Shown here: positions 62,765 through 64,000 of the stretch, piece after piece
Numbering within the stretch: the stretch's first letter is position 1
How the letters are laid out: each line of letters begins with the position of its first letter
Origin: Verrucomicrobiales bacterium
GTDB taxonomy: Bacteria > Verrucomicrobiota > Verrucomicrobiia > Limisphaerales > J093
Direction of reading: 5' to 3'
DNA: 64,000 nt
NCBI GenBank assembly: GCA_024233215.1
Contig: JACKPW010000007.1
Span: 1-64,000, forward strand
The notes under the pieces: generated by a model
What the model was told of the DNA's origin: nothing
What the model saw: the letters and a program-made list of their open reading frames with translations, nothing else
Databases searched by the model: none
Translations under genes and position numbers: made by a program

Positions 62765-62992
62765 TCAGGAAAATGAACGGATCTTCTCGACGAGATCTGA
62801 TGTCCCCCCGGATGGCCCGAGCCCTTCGCTGACGCGCGCGACCTCACCCGGTAGAGCTGACCAGTCCTTTCGCGGCGCCGCACCCGCCTTCCGGGGGCTC
62901 GCTGAAAGGGCACCCGTCGCAGCGGGTTCGGGCAGGGCTCCGGTCGCGGCTTGGCAGGCCATTGGAGGTTCGTCGAGGATTACGTGATGCAT
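62765..62992 (-). pseudogene. Possible degraded receiver-domain remnant
   Basis: The frame starts MHHVILDEPPMACQAATGAL, which aligns with the intact receiver start MHYLIVDDHPMTRQAVIESL. It keeps Met-His, the first acidic pair as Asp-Glu, Pro-Met and Gln-Ala. After about 28 residues no receiver features remain, and the 75-codon ORF ends without the phospho-acceptor region. It is more likely a relic than a working gene, though it may also be a chance resemblance. It sits between the giant-protein operon and a sensor gene. Confidence 0.4.
62785..62795. promoter_or_regulatory. 11-bp palindrome upstream of the giant-protein operon
   Basis: TCTCG-A-CGAGA is a perfect palindrome, 35 bp upstream of the first operon start. 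It is a possible operator. It also falls inside the receiver-remnant frame, so coding constraint is another explanation. Confidence 0.3.
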
Positions 62993-63079
62993 TGCTGCGC
63001 TTAATACTTTACTTTCAATAGAGTCATAGAATCGGTGACGCCCTTCCATGGAAGTCCTTACGTAGATTCGGGTAGGTCT

Positions 63080-63138
63080 GAACACCTAGAATCGCCTCCG
63101 TAGGAACACCTAGAGGCCGGGCCGGGCCTTTACGGAGG
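63080..63138 (+). promoter_or_regulatory. Repeat cluster upstream of the sensor gene
   Basis: GAACACCTAGA occurs twice in direct orientation (63080-63090 and 63104-63114). The 8-bp inverted pair CCTCCGTA/TACGGAGG (63095-63102 and 63131-63138) brackets a GC-rich loop. The spacing of about two helical turns between the direct repeats fits a regulator-binding pair. A 5'-UTR hairpin is also possible. Confidence 0.4.
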
Positions 63139-63163
63139 AAAGTCGGCCCCGCATAGTGGACTG

Positions 63164-64000
63164 GTGAACGGTGACGCCTGGAAGCGGATCATTTGGTGTC
63201 TCGTGCTGGCGGCTGGCACGAGCGCCGTTGTACGGGCGCAGGAGCGGCTCCCGATCATCTCGCCGTTTGAGCTGGGTTACTCGCTTCGGAACTGGACCAT
63301 GGTTGACGGATTGAAGGGGCCGTATGTCGCCGGCTTCGTGCAGGTGCGTGATGGCGCGCTGCTCTTTTCTGATAGCGAGGGTCTGATCCGCTACAACGGC
63401 ATCGAATTTGAGGACCTGATCGCAAGCGCAGAGCCGGACGTTCCCCGACGCAACATCCTGGCCATCCACGAGGATTCCGATGGGCGGATTTGGACGGCCG
63501 GCTTGCACGGGCAGGCGGTGCGGGAACCTGACGGCAGTTGGGTCGCCATCGGCAGCGACCGGGGCGGTCGTAATGGGGTGGGCAAGTTTGCGCACGGCCC
63601 TGATGGCCGCCTCTGGTGTGCGGTCAGTTCTCCCTCCCGCAGCCTCATGGTTAGCGTTCACGAAGACGGGCGCTTCCGCCCGGTGCTGGAGAAGCCCGTG
63701 TTGAGCGGCTATGTCCAGGAGATGGAGTTCGACCGGGAGGGCCGGCTGTGGCTGAGCGTGGCCACGCAGGGGGAGGGGCCGTCCGTGTATCGTTTCGACG
63801 GCAAGACACTTTTGCCTGAAGTGGCGGCGGAGTGGAGGATGGGGACGCTGTTTCGCAAGGAGGGGGACCTCAGGCTCTGGTTGGTCACGCCGCACGGCAT
63901 TCGGGTCCGGGACGGGGATGGCTGGCGTGAGGTGGTCGAGTTTTCCGACGCCCTGCCGGAAGGAAACGGCTTCAGCGCCTGCGTGGTGGACGGGGACGGT
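63164..64000 (+). CDS. Two-component-type sensor with Reg_prop beta-propeller, 5' part
   Basis: The frame is open from a GTG at 63164 to the window end (279 codons, no stop). A signal peptide (IIWCLVLAAGTSAVVRAQ) is followed by SLRNWTMVDGLKGPYVAGFV and GALLFSDSEGLIRYNGIEF. ILAIHEDSDGRIWTAG and MEFDREGRLWLSVA are repeats of the ligand_gated/Reg_prop propeller. In this architecture two propellers precede a Y_Y_Y domain and a histidine kinase or DNA-binding output, here beyond the edge. Such sensors often detect glycans or other periplasmic ligands. A GTG start with weak SD is the best in-frame choice; no ATG lies upstream in frame. Confidence 0.75.
   Translation, partial: MNGDAWKRIIWCLVLAAGTSAVVRAQERLPIISPFELGYSLRNWTMVDGLKGPYVAGFVQVRDGALLFSDSEGLIRYNGIEFEDLIASAEPDVPRRNILAIHEDSDGRIWTAGLHGQAVREPDGSWVAIGSDRGGRNGVGKFAHGPDGRLWCAVSSPSRSLMVSVHEDGRFRPVLEKPVLSGYVQEMEFDREGRLWLSVATQGEGPSVYRFDGKTLLPEVAAEWRMGTLFRKEGDLRLWLVTPHGIRVRDGDGWREVVEFSDALPEGNGFSACVVDGDG

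Overview
This is a 64 kb, GC-rich window from what is probably a Verrucomicrobiota chromosome. I infer the phylum from gene content: two PEP-CTERM proteins, a pseudopilin with an H-x9-DG motif, two DUF1080-type secreted proteins, a TIGR03790-like protein, a sulfatase, many secreted proteins ending in an 'R-S-x2-L-x2-W ... Y-Y/F-R' module, and a very large LamG-type secreted protein. There is no 16S rRNA gene to confirm it.

Region 1 (about 0.2-10 kb) is a defence island on the minus strand next to a tRNA-Glu(CTC) gene. In transcription order it holds hsdR, a REP-associated Y1 transposase (RAYT), a 56-codon copy of the hsdR 3' end, hsdS, a Septu-like ATPase/HNH pair (ptuA, ptuB) and hsdM. The first four ORFs are joined by ATGA stop/start overlaps. 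Short palindromic repeats lie inside the reading frames of hsdM, the RAYT and hsdS and are translated. An 18-bp perfect direct repeat brackets the island.

Region 2 (10-25 kb) holds leuB, then secreted or polysaccharide-related genes: an FGE-like protein divergent from a sulfatase, an InlB-repeat/CHB_HEX surface protein and a Tat-exported sugar-isomerase-like protein. After these come a radical SAM protein and an operon of an rRNA/tRNA uracil methyltransferase, a beta-helix/PA14 protein and an AEC-family transporter.

Region 3 (25-44 kb) holds two paralogous PEP-CTERM proteins with matching promoters, a beta-CASP metallo-beta-lactamase coupled to a SET-domain methyltransferase, tilS, two DUF1080 proteins, and a TIM-barrel/PQQ-propeller/cytochrome c fusion. 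It also has a pseudopilin, a CE15-like esterase, a RelE/ParE toxin-antitoxin pair, a TIGR03790 protein with a PhnP-like hydrolase, recN and tRNA-Glu(TTC).

Region 4 (44-64 kb) starts with an orphan receiver protein and a SnoaL-like protein. A four-gene minus-strand operon follows: a 655-aa exported protein, a 3550-aa multidomain exported protein, a parvulin lipoprotein and a 1066-aa RTX/Calx-beta protein. It faces a divergent, truncated two-component-type beta-propeller sensor gene that runs off the window. Between them is a short ORF that looks like a decayed receiver domain.

The two most unusual loci are the RM/Septu operon with a RAYT insertion that duplicated the hsdR tail and left palindromes in coding sequence, and the giant-protein operon with its own periplasmic foldase and a neighbouring sensor.
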